Shown here in pieces: positions 54,963-64,000 of a DNA stretch of 64,000 nt; position 1 is the first letter of the stretch; each line of letters begins with the position of its first letter. Origin of the DNA: Calliopum simillimum (taxonomy: Eukaryota > Arthropoda > Insecta > Diptera > Lauxaniidae); the NCBI GenBank assembly GCA_951812925.1, contig OX638372.1, forward strand, positions 53,504,028 through 53,568,027, in the 5' to 3' direction. Below the pieces are notes generated by a model. The model was not told the DNA's origin. It did not search any database and saw nothing but the letters and a program-made list of their open reading frames with translations. Position numbers and translations under genes: made by a program.

Positions 54963-55375
54963 TAGTTTAATGATTTTGGTTTTTGCTGGAGCTTAATGGG
55001 AGCTTGAAGAGAACCTTTTAATTTTATGACTGGGACAAAATCAGTTTACTGCAACCTGATTGTTATTATTTTTATCAAAGACTCTCATTTTAAATTTAAA
55101 AATTTTTATAAATGGCCAAAGCCCATTTTTTTGGTAATAAAGTGCGTTCGGAAATAACAAATTGTTGCTGTGGACCCATTTAAATAAATTTATGGTGTAT
55201 ATTTTGATGTTGCCACTATTTTTTATTAATTTATTTCTGTTATATCCATCAGCGTATCAATTTCTATCATAAAAATTTTAACCGCTGTTGCTTTGCTTCC
55301 TCTTTGGCGTACAAAGCAACACTAAATAATGACAGTTTATTGAACATGTAAACACAAACTCGGTATGACATATTA

Positions 55376-55755
55376 GCCGTGTTTTTTTGACGCGTATATA
55401 CAATTGTGGATACCTTCAAATTGCGATAACTTATGAACAGTAAGTCACACAATAGAACTCTAAGAAACTTTTTTATGGAGAATCACGTTCTCTTTCATTT
55501 TATATCTAAAAAAATTTATTTTTAAGGAGGTATTTTATAAAAACTGGTTAGCGCCGATAAATGGCAAAAAATCACTTTTTTTTAAATAACTCCTAAATAA
55601 TTATTTTTTTTTTACAAAAGATTAAAATTATTTGTAGAGCATGTGGTTCTCCTTGAAAAAGATCCTTGGACTTTTTATCGTACGACGCACCGTTCATAAG
55701 TTATCGCAATTTGAAGGTATCCACAATTGTATATACGCGTCAAAAAAAACACGGC
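55376..55755. mobile_element. TA-flanked foldback, GCCGTGTTTTTTTGACGCG ends
   Basis: GCCGTGTTTTTTTGACGCGT at the left pairs with ACGCGTCAAAAAAAACACGGC at the right (19-20 bp and onward), with TA on both sides (55374-55375 and 55756-55757). The arms are about 150 bp. They include GGTATCCACAATTGTATATAC and TACGATAAAAAGT/CTCTACAAATAA blocks similar to the other foldbacks. Confidence 0.82.
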
Positions 55756-55800
55756 TATTGATGACCAGTTTGATGGCTACACTGATAATGTAAAAGGGGC

Positions 55801-56269
55801 TATTGGGGCGCGCAGACTATCAAATTACAAAAGTTTATTTGATGGATTCGAATTTGTTTGGCATCACTAATTTTGCCGTCAAAAAAAATTTGTATGGACT
55901 TGATCATGATACAATTAACAATATTTCATGTTCTGTTCTGTCAAAATTAACGAGCAAAACAACAATTTTAGTTTTTTGATTTTGACATTTGTCTCTAGGC
56001 GATTTGATTGGTTGATTTCGTTCACCGCTTTGCTCTTATTGACAGAACTTGCTACCAATTTTGTCCCGCTTTGTTCGTTTTGACAATTTGGAGCTACCTG
56101 TATAGTTGTACCATGGACTTGATGAGTTTTAGATGGTGAGGAAATCATATTGTCTGTAGAGGAGCATCAATATTATTGACCATCAGTTTGATGAAAATCC
56201 AAATATTTTGACTTAACGCTATGTATGTTGATGGTCTGGTTGACAGAGTAAACGCAATTGTTAAGAAAA
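55801..56269. other. Upstream flank of copy E
   Basis: The first about 75 bases correspond to the upstream flank of copy D near 32760-32830. The rest holds no gene that I can see; the open frame at 55915-56148 is unsupported. Confidence 0.45.
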
Positions 56270-56271
56270 TA

Positions 56272-56399
56272 GCCGTGCTCGTTGAAAAAAAACTTTATAA
56301 ATGTTTGTAAATATTCATAAAGTATTTAACAAAAATTTGATACTTGCGTCACAAATCTTTACAAATATTTATAAAGTTTTTTTTTTCAATGAACACGGC
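56272..56399. mobile_element. 128-bp MITE, TA-flanked, GCCGTG ends
   Basis: GCCGTGCTCGTTGAAAAAAA at the left is mirrored by TTTTTTTCAATGAACACGGC at the right, continuing ACTTTATAAAT, with TA on each side (56270-56271, 56400-56401). It shares the TA|GCCGTG terminus with the element at 55376-55755. Confidence 0.82.
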
Positions 56400-56620
56400 T
56401 AGTATTTCGAAGGTTTTATAATGACTTTGATTCAAAACTACAAACATAATTATTTGTTTAATCCGAATTATTTGAATATTTTCAAAGCTTAGATTAAAGT
56501 TATTCGAATAAACAAGATAAGATGGCGTAATCCTTGAAACTTCCAACTTATGAGCACTATAATTGCACAACTTAATATTCATAAATTTTAAATGTTCAAA
56601 AATTTGCAGAGATTATCAAA

Positions 56621-59600
56621 TTATAATGACGGATCTACTATGTAACCACGATATTCTCGTTTTATTTTGATTTTTTGTATTAATTCTTCGGTTTTGTCCA
56701 ATTCAATTTTGTGAACGCCAGCAATATGACGTTTCATCCTGTAAAATTTTAAAATTTTATTTTAAAAAATTATAATAATTAACGTTACATACTTATATTT
56801 GTCATTAAATCCTTTATCGCATATTGAACATTTCATGGTTTTGTCCATGTGTGTAAGCTTATGTCTTCCATAACTTGATGGGTTTGTGTACTCTTTATCG
56901 CAAACTTTACATTTATAAAGGAATCCTTCATGTGTTAATTCATGCTTATTTCGAACACCAACCCTTGAAAAAGCTTGATCACAATATTGACATTTATGGG
57001 GTGTTTCTTTTGAGTGGACACGCATGTGACTATTTAATTCATTAATGCTTGGAAATCCTTTTGCACAAATTTTGCATGCTATAGTTACTCCTGCATGCCT
57101 AAGCATATGATTATCTAAACTGGCTTTAGTTACAAATGGCTTATCACATTGTACACAGCTAAACAGTCCATTTGTATGTACTATTATGTGTAGATCTAAA
57201 GAGTTCTTAGTCATAAATGATCTTTCACATTGATCGCATTGGAATGCTTTCCGATTAATATCATGTGTTTTTATGTGGTGTCGATATGAAAATTTGGTTA
57301 ATAGCACTTTTTTGCAAATCTTGCATTCAAAGGTTCCGCCTCCTGTATGTATCAGCATATGTGTTCTTAAAGTGTGCTTATAACGAAAGGCCTTATCGCA
57401 TTCTTTACACTTAAAATGTTTAGTGGCATCGTGTGTCCTATAGTGGTCTTTGCACTGTTTTTTATTATAAAATGCTTTTCCACAATGCTCACAAGTGTAG
57501 TTGCGTTCCCGATTTTCCTGATGCGTTAAAGCATGCGATTCTAATTTTCTGACACTATTAAAAGTACGTGCTGAAAATAAATATATTCAAAAATCCATCT
57601 CGTTTTAAATGTGTCTTTTGTGCATAACTATGGGTTAGCTTTGAAGAAATCTTAAATTATACAAATTTCTTTGATAAAAAATAGAAAAATAATTAAAAAA
57701 TTAAACACAGTAAAAACGTAGATACTATAAAATTTTAAGGCAATGCTATTAAGATGAGCCCAGGCAATTTTTTCCCTAAGCGTGGCTTAGGTCAATAAAG
57801 CGCTATTTTTTCAGTAGGATAGGCATGGGTTGAAATCTAGCTACTTATAATAAAAATTACACTTATTCCCTCCGCTTCAAAGAATTTGTTCTAAAAATTT
57901 CCTACTTTAGATCTTAATAATTTCCAAAAACAAAAGAGTATTTTTAGCAGAACAAATGCAATTGCAAATATTTCTAATTTTTTACCAAATTTTTTTGAAT
58001 GAATAATAGTTATTTATGGTATTTGAAAGGAATTCGTAAAAAAATGTGCAAATTCAGTGCAAAATAATAAATAGTCATAACCATGAACTCGGAACATTAT
58101 TTAACCATTTAACATAAAAAAACTTGACAATTCGGGCTTATTTGGGACGAGAAACCCCATTTCAAATATTATCAGAATAATGATCCAAATCATAAGCGAC
58201 TATAGTGCGAATGTGGCTCCAGTACAAAGTGATGGATACATTAGCCCAAAGTCCCGATTTAAATCCGATCGAAAATTTGTGGGTCCATTTAAAGAAAAAG
58301 GTTGGTAAAAGACAGCCAAAAACCGAACTAAATTTAAAATTACAATATTGGAAGATACCTGAAAAAGTTGGTTCATTCTATGAAAAATGTCTGCAATGTG
58401 TGGTAGATAATAATGATGGGGACAAAAAGATGGATTTTAAAAAGGAAGATACTAAAAATTTAATATTAAAACATTTCTTTTCATTTGTGAAAACAGCTTC
58501 TTGACATTATTTGTATTGTATATTTGAGTATCATTTGTTTTTCTTGTATTTTTTCTTTATTTTGCATTGAATGTGGAAATTTTTTTTAAGAATCCCTTTT
58601 AAATACCATAAATAACTATTATTCATGAAAAAAAATTGGTAAACAATTAAGAAATGGTTTATTTTTGCTTGCTAAGTTGAAAAAATTAATTTATTTTCAG
58701 CGATTTTAATGAACCTTCGGATAGTGTTAGATATTAACATACAATGAAGGATGAGCAAGGTTTGAACTTCGTAAATTCTCACCAGAGGGCGTGGCACCGT
58801 CCTAAATTTTAAATTTGATTTGGACATAACTCGAATGAATGAAATTTGGGGAGAGGGTACTGCTTAATAATACCTTGAAACAAACGAAAAGTGGGCGGGA
58901 TCGAATAAGTGCCACGCCCACTTTTTAACCCTTGAAAATTTTGATTCAATATTACTCGAAAACGACTCCAACAATTTTGATTAAAATTTAGGAGGTCTTA
59001 CCTCTGCAAACAAGAATTAACATGTGATATGCCGTTATATTGGGAAAACTCGTTGAAGGGCGTGGCACCACCCACAAAAATATAATACGGTATAAAAAGA
59101 AAACTAGTAAAGCAATCATTTTGAAATTAACTGTGGGAAGCGTGTGGAATCTCCCATACAAGCAAAATACGTTAAATGCTATTTTTCGCAAACGTTACAA
59201 GATATTTGAATGAAATTTGGTTTGTAGGTACTGCTTAATAATACCTTGTAATAAACGAAAAGTGGGCCACCCCCATTTTTAACCATTGAAAATTTTGATT
59301 CAATATTACTCGAAAACGACTCCAACAATTTCAATAGAAATTTAAGAGACTGTACCCCTGAAAACAAGTATTAATATGTGATATGCCGTTACATTGGAAA
59401 AACTCGTGAAGGGAGTGTAGGGAGTCTAATTGCTTTTAAGCACCTACGATCTAAAAGTAGGCAAAATATCGCCGGTGCGCGTGGAACCTCGACAAGTAAA
59501 ACACATTAAATGCTATTTCTCGCAAATGGTACAACATATTTTGATGAAATTTGGTATTCGGATATGGATCGTCAGTATGTAAAACATAACGAAAAGTATG

Positions 59601-60768
59601 CTTTGGTTAATAATTGCCACGCCCACTTTTTATTAAATAAAAATTTTGGTTAATAACTCAGACACAAAAAAAAAAAAAAAAAAATGGAATGAACTCTTTA
59701 TATCTTTATGTCTTATGTACTTTTTAAAATATCCTTTCGGATTTTTTCAATAGGTCTTTTACTTTCCGAGTTATGATACATAAAACGAAAAATTTTGGGT
59801 GCGTGGCAGATGCCATTTATTTATTTAAGGTAGAATGCCCTAATATGCCCTGATATTTTCTATACCATTCGATACTTTGCGAGTTTTTTCTTGTTATTAT
59901 TTTCATCGGCTAATATATCAATCAAAAGCATGGCCATACGAGTATCATAACAAAAAAAAAAGCTATGAATAAAAACATCGAATAAAATAATAAGATCAGA
60001 TTGTTGACCGAGCAGGGATCGGTCTCCAGGTAATAATATAAAATAATGTATGTAGTATTTCCTAACGACTCCCCTAAAAATAAAAAACAGTAATTCAGTA
60101 GCCTCATAAGAGCGAGTTTAAATAAAAACTCTAAATTCAAGTTAAAGGAAGGTCCAATTAATGACAATACGCAATAAAGCTTTAGAAATTATGGTGGCGA
60201 GGAAACTCTAACAGTTTCTTTTTAAAAGCATCTTCAGAAGAATTCTTAGAGCGCAAATGAACAGAAAAAATAACACTGTCGTACGTTTACACTTAATTCG
60301 AGTACAAAAACAATATTGGCGACAAAATTGTTACTAAAATTATATGTTATTAACTCTAAGTTACTTTAATTGGATTTGGTAACACTTTTGCAACCGAATG
60401 TTCATTTTAAGATAAATTAACTTACGACATATGTGGCATAGTAAAGTTTTCACCTCCTTCGCCTTCGATTCCGACTGCTTTCTTTTTTTACTAGAATTGT
60501 CAGAGTATACTGATTTTTCTCCGAGGTCATAATCAATATCGGTAGAATCTTCCTCTGGTAATGTTGAATTACAATCAGCTTTGTCCAGCAATTTCTTGTG
60601 CGTGCTCAGTTGTCTTGTTGGACGATTTCTATTGATTTCAAGATTGCTTTGATCTTTCTTAAATGATACTGGGCTGGAGTCAAGGTTATCCGATGATTCG
60701 GATTCATAATTTTTAACAATGTTTGTGTCTACATTTATTGTAAGCTCTACTGGTGCTTCATCAGTTGT
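56621..60768 (-). CDS. ZAD-family C2H2 zinc-finger gene F, 5' exon not seen
   Basis: The exons are 60768-60426 (acidic linker, basic KKRKQSESK patch, ending LLCHIC with donor C|GTAAGT), 57570-56793 (array) and 56738-56621 (last half-finger, REYRGYIVDPSL-like tail, TAA), 1239 bases in frame. Ten C2H2 fingers start with CHIC|PRTFNSVRKLESH and end with CSICDKGFNDKYK|MKRH, both split by introns as in the other family members. The acceptor of the linker exon (GATTTTAG|ACA) is phase 0, so a ZAD exon is expected upstream at higher coordinates. None is visible up to 64000, where repeats fill the space, so it probably lies beyond the right edge or has been lost. The 2.9-kb second intron contains a Tc1 remnant and a GTGCCACGCCC repeat. 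Confidence 0.8.
57946..58678 (+). mobile_element. Decayed Tc1-like transposon in the intron of gene F
   Basis: The terminal region TGAATAATAGTTATTTATGG (57994 onward) is mirrored by CCATAAATAACTATTATTCA near 58600, and the imperfect pairing extends outward to TTTACCAA. A plus-strand open frame at 58205-58504 contains the Tc1/mariner signature AQSPDLNPIENLW with HLKKKV after it. The upstream NNDPNHKR motif (corresponding to DNDPKHKA) is in another frame. Most of the N-terminal transposase is deleted. Confidence 0.8.
58715..60031 (-). repeat. GTGCCACGCCC repeat family, inverted copy
   Basis: Read on the minus strand it starts CCTGGAGACCGATCCCTGCTC (60031) and follows the first 1.6 kb of the copy at 22607-25210 closely, including the repeated TTTTCCCAATATAACGGCATA-type segments and GGGCGTGGCA words. 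It lacks the 3' tandem array and the ACCCTGTAGGGTATA end. It lies in the intron of gene F. Confidence 0.75.
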
Positions 60769-60834
60769 CTAAAATCGGATAACAAATTCGATACATTGAT
60801 TATGCAGGCACACAAAATAAAAACTTATAAGGTG

Positions 60835-61320
60835 GTTAACTTTGGACAGGCTAAAAATTAAAAACCCTATACTGAGGCCTTCTTGCCCGAATTTGCTTAT
60901 TTTTTGACCATAGCTTGCGCTAACTATTCCAAGTATCTGTGTAAAATTTGGTTGCATTACCTTACTTGCACTACATCATTTTAAAAATGTGGCTTGTATG
61001 GGAGGTGCCACGCCCGTTTCTTCGAATCTACCGTGTTTTTGACCAGAGCTTGCATATACTATCCTTCGTATCTGAGTGAAATTTGGTTAGATTAACCCCT
61101 AAAAAGGCTTTCAGTATAACATTTTGCCCTCTTGCCCAAATGCAACTAGTTATTGCTCAGAGCTTGCACCTAGCACCCCTCGTTTTTGTGAGTATTTTCG
61201 TTGCGTTATCATGAACAATGCTCATAAAATTGCATTTGATGCTGATCAAGAATATATATACATTTCCGTACCTGCAACGCCTCCTTCTCTGCGTTACAAA
61301 CGGAAGGACTAAGTGAATAT
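60835..61320 (+). repeat. GTGCCACGCCC repeat family, short copy
   Basis: It starts AAGGTGGTTAACTTTGGACAGG, contains two units of TGTATGGGAGGTGCCACGCCC type, and ends in GATCAAGAATATATATACA and CTTCTCTGCGTTACAAACGG. It is broken by deletions compared with the copy at 61695. Confidence 0.7.
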
Positions 61321-61324
61321 ATGT

Positions 61325-61445
61325 ATGTATGTATTCTCCTTTAACTCCTAGGAGGAGCATAGGGCCAATATGAAATCTCTCCATTTGTCACGATCCCTTG
61401 CGATGACTTTGATCTCTTGCCACGATTTTCCCGATTCTTGAATAT
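61325..61445 (-). mobile_element. LINE 3'-end fragment
   Basis: On the minus strand SWQEIKVIARDRDKWRDFIL is followed by LALCSS and a stop. This is a C-terminal tail typical of non-LTR retrotransposon polyproteins and is related to the copy at 7695-7935. A TACATA microsatellite follows. Everything upstream of the tail is missing. Confidence 0.6.
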
Positions 61446-61449
61446 ATGA

Positions 61450-62625
61450 ATGGGTTTATTTGAAAGTGGAATAAGTCCAATTTCGGAAAAATTGAGTTTA
61501 TGGTAGTTATAGCTAGCTATATATATCCTCTTTTATATTGAAAATTACAGACTCGTTAGACCACGATTTCATCATAAATTACTCAAAAGAACTTTTCATG
61601 AAAAGCATTTTAACGAAAATGATTTTTTTGAAAGTGGAATAAGTCCATTTTTTCATCTACTGCTATGAATAAGGTTTTGCTTTTAAATCAATTAAAAACT
61701 AGTAAGGGTGTTAATTTTGGCCTGGCCAAAAAATAAATACCCTACACTGCAGTATTTTGAAAATTTTGCTTATATGGGAGGTGCCACTCCCTCTTGTCCG
61801 AGTACACCCAGTTTTTGTTCAGAGCTTGCATTTATAGTTTTTAGAGTCAGAGTGAAATTTTGTTGGATTATCTCAAAAAACTCTTTCAGTATAGCATTTT
61901 GAATCTTTTGCTTATATGGGAGGTGCCACGCCCACTTGTCTGATTTCACCCAATTTTTGCTGAGAGCTTTCATTTATAATTTTTAGTGTCTGAATCAAAT
62001 TTGGTTCGAATATCTCAAAAAACGCTTTCAGTAAAGCGTTTTGAAGCTTTTGCTTATATGGGAGGTGCCACGTCCTCTTGTGCGAGTACACCCAGTTTTT
62101 GTTCAGAGCTTGCATTTATAGTTTTTAGTGTCAGAGTGAAATTTAGTTGGATTATCTCAAAAAGCTTTTTCAGTATATCATTTTGAAACTTTTGCTAATA
62201 TGGGAGGTGCCACGCCCCCTTGTACGATTTCAATCAATTTTTGCTGAGAGCTTTAATTTATAATTTTTAGTGTCTGAGTCAAAGTTGGTTCGAATATCTC
62301 AAAAAACGCTTTCAGTATAGCGTTTTGAAGCTTTTGCTTATATGGGAGGTGCCACACCCTCTTGTCCGAATTCGCTCAGTTTTTTATCAGAGCTTGCGCT
62401 TACAATTCGTAGTACTTATATGTATTGTGGTTGCATTGTCGTGAAAAATACTCCTAAAATTGCATTTTGAATATAATTTTTGTATGGGCGGTAGGCGTGT
62501 CCGTTGACCGATTTTGCTCATTTTCAATCCCCCGAGCTAACTTTGACGACGGAGGCAGTGTACCAAATTTCATTGAATTATCTTGCTCAGTTTTCCCAAA
62601 AAGTGTATTTCAACACACAGCCAGC

Positions 62626-62657
<32 letters not shown>

Positions 62658-62950
62658 CAGCCAGCCAGCCAGACAGACGGACATGGCTATATCGACTCAG
62701 GAGGTGACGCTGATCAAGAATATATATACTTTTCTATACCTGCCACGCCTCCTTCTCTGCGTTACAAACGGAAGGACAAAGTGAATATACCCTGCGTGTA
62801 GGGTATAAATATTGGCAAGCGTTATTAAACTGGTGTTAAGTGTTTACCACTGTAAATTTATCAAATTTTGTTATTCTGTAAAAATTTTTACAAGTGTAAT
62901 AGAAAATAGTTAAGTTTTTTGGTCTCAATGGACTTATTCCACTTTCATTT
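61450..62950. mobile_element. Possible element with AAAGTGGAATAAGTCCA ends, host to the repeat at 61695
   Basis: TTGAAAGTGGAATAAGTCCA occurs at about 61457 and 61628 in direct orientation and as TGGACTTATTCCACTTTCA at about 62930. The GTGCCACGCCC repeat therefore seems inserted between arms of an older inverted repeat. The borders are uncertain. Confidence 0.4.
61695..62812 (+). repeat. GTGCCACGCCC repeat family, tandem-array copy
   Basis: It begins TAGTAAGGGTGTTAATTTTGG and ATAAATACCCTACAC and ends GTGTAGGGTATAAA, so the two ends are complementary over about 11 bp. Five units of about 142 bp start TATATGGGAGGTGCCAC at about 61772, 61913, 62055, 62197 and 62339. A CCAG microsatellite lies at 62621-62676, followed by CAGACAGACGGACATGG, GATCAAGAATATATATACTT and CTTCTCTGCGTTACAAACGG. 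I recognise this 3' block as resembling a repeat found widely in Drosophila genomes. Confidence 0.8.
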
Positions 62951-63057
62951 ATAATAAATTTAAAAATTTGTTATACTTTTGTATGACTTATTCCATTTTC
63001 AGTCACAAAATATTTTGTAAATAAAAGCAAAGGAAAATTAAAACTTCGAAAAATTTT

Positions 63058-63345
63058 ACTTTAAAAACTGTTGTTGTTTGTTTTCTTTTCTTTCTGCCCA
63101 AGTAGGGCTCTGGGAATTAATTACAACAACAACAAAAAGTTCTTGTCGGACCTACTTTCGGATATATAGCCATCGGAAAATCGAGATATGTCTTTTATAA
63201 AAATTATTATAAGTTGGGAACCCCTGAAAGGATTTTCATAAAAATAGTGTCATACGGAAGGGAAGATATGTTAACTTGCTACAAAATCGTCCCACGAAAA
63301 ATTTTAATCCGAGTCGTGATTTTAGAGATATTGCAAATTTTCAGA
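63058..63345. repeat. Partial arm of the 25225-26712 foldback
   Basis: ACTGTTGTTGTTTGTTTTC, GGGCTCTGGGAATTAATTAC, TATAGCCATCGGAAAATCG and GTTGGGAACCCCTGAAAGG match the left arm of that foldback. The opposite arm is absent. Confidence 0.75.
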
Positions 63346-63366
63346 AATTTTGACCATTTGTTTTTT

Positions 63367-63688
63367 AAAAAGCACTAGAGTTATTCACGATCTGGAGTAA
63401 CGAGCTGAGTAACAGGCTATAAGTGCACTCGGTTACTTTGAATTGAGAGCATACTCAACACTGTTGCACGTACATTTTTTTTTGTTTATCAAAATAATTT
63501 CAACTGACAACAAAAAAAAATTTTTTTTAAATGAATATTTTGCTCTCATTCTAATTTTTATTTTTTTATGAACGAAAATTGTCTCTCAATAGTAAACAAG
63601 TTCAAACGTTTCTATAGAAATAGAAATAGTAAAAAAGGCAAAAGTGTAAGATTATTTTACACTAGAAAATAGCTTGACTAAAAGGGTA
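63367..63688. mobile_element. CACGATCTGGAGTAACG element, interrupted copy
   Basis: It matches 42312-42640 from AGAGTTATTCACGATCTGG to ACTAAAAGGGTAAA, where the next element begins. Its right end should lie beyond the window. Confidence 0.7.
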
Positions 63689-64000
63689 AAGGGAACGGTC
63701 CATTCAGTACGTCGAGTACGTCACGTCGTTTTTTTCGACTGACTGCGACGCATTTGACGGAGAAGCCTGGCCCAATGAATACTTTCAAAACGCATTAAAA
63801 CATCACAACTCTCTTTATAATATTAATTTCAAATTTTAATTTTACACTTGCACAGCTCCAATATTTTTTTATTCCAATATTATTCAAAAAATAAAACAAA
63901 ATCGACAAAGAAAAAAAAGAACAACAAATGAAATTGAAAATAAATTTATTTTACGGTTGTCAAATCACACGACGTACGTCGAAAGTTGAGAGTTGGGCAA
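63689..64000. mobile_element. AAGGGAACGGTCCATTCAGT MITE, copy 2 (cut by window edge)
   Basis: AAGGGAACGGTCCATTCAGT and the following ACGTCGAGTACGTCACGTCG are identical to the left end of 38714-39155. The interior (GAGAAGCCTGGCCCAATGAA, CACACGACGTACGTCG) also follows it closely. The right terminus lies outside. It is nested in the element at 63367. Confidence 0.85.

Larger units (their letters stand above)
52920..55800. mobile_element. 2.9-kb element in the promoter of copy E, with nested foldbacks
   Basis: The ends are inverted repeats of about 30 bp: GGCCTTTTTACACTATCAGTG on the left and CACTGATAATGTAAAAGGGGC on the right, continuing TAGCCATCAA. The upstream flank of copy D is uninterrupted at the matching place (32742-32820), which serves as the empty site. 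Inside lie foldback copy 4 (53070-53450), a large palindrome (53608-54962) and a TA-flanked foldback (55376-55755). I see no coding sequence. Confidence 0.75.

Noticed and set aside
58205..58504. Intact transposase gene
   Set aside because: Only the C-terminal Tc1 signature remains; the N-terminal two thirds is missing and the upstream catalytic motif is in another frame.
61695..62480. CRISPR-like array
   Set aside because: The repeats are 142-bp tandem units without short repeats and unique spacers; this is an animal genome with a satellite-like array.
62467..62801. Pro/Gln/Ser-rich small protein from the open frames over the CCAG repeat
   Set aside because: The coding appearance comes from the CCAG microsatellite, which is open in several frames; it lies in a dispersed repeat.

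Overview
This is a gene-poor, AT-rich stretch of an insect nuclear genome. It looks like a brachyceran fly, perhaps a tephritid. That placement is inferred from an expanded family of ZAD-type C2H2 zinc-finger genes, short GT-AG introns, and dispersed repeats that resemble ones I know from Drosophila. Nothing in it is bacterial: there are no operons, no ribosome-binding sites and no CRISPR.

The real genes form one cluster, all on the minus strand, of ZAD + C2H2 transcription-factor-like genes. From left to right they are: an orphan ZAD gene with a single finger (3022-4732); an apparently chimeric ZAD gene of about 617 codons in six exons (5731-9021); a complete four-exon gene of 491 codons (14814-16610); a complete four-exon gene of 555 codons with a 5.9-kb second intron full of repeats (19967-27611); its close duplicate of 559 codons (50073-52856); and a sixth gene whose linker, finger array and last exon are present (56621-60768) but whose ZAD exon is not seen. 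I reconstructed the exons from splice sites. In all three genes that begin and end in the window, plus the chimera, the exon lengths sum to a multiple of three, and several fingers are completed exactly across splice junctions.

The only other recognisable host coding DNA is a small graveyard of broken gene pieces at 43.1-46.2 kb: an RRP12-like gene with its middle deleted, a P32/C1QBP-like pseudogene and a TANGO2-like C-terminal fragment. Introns are kept in the first two, so they arose by DNA-level duplication and not by retrocopying.

Almost everything else is transposable-element derived: a hAT-like transposase pseudogene at the left edge, copia gag-protease fragments, LINE 3' ends, a Tc1-like remnant, and many non-autonomous inverted-repeat (foldback) elements, often nested. 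The duplicated pair of zinc-finger genes is useful because each copy supplies the empty site for elements inserted in the other. Both copies carry a different multi-kilobase element within about 65 bp upstream of the start codon.
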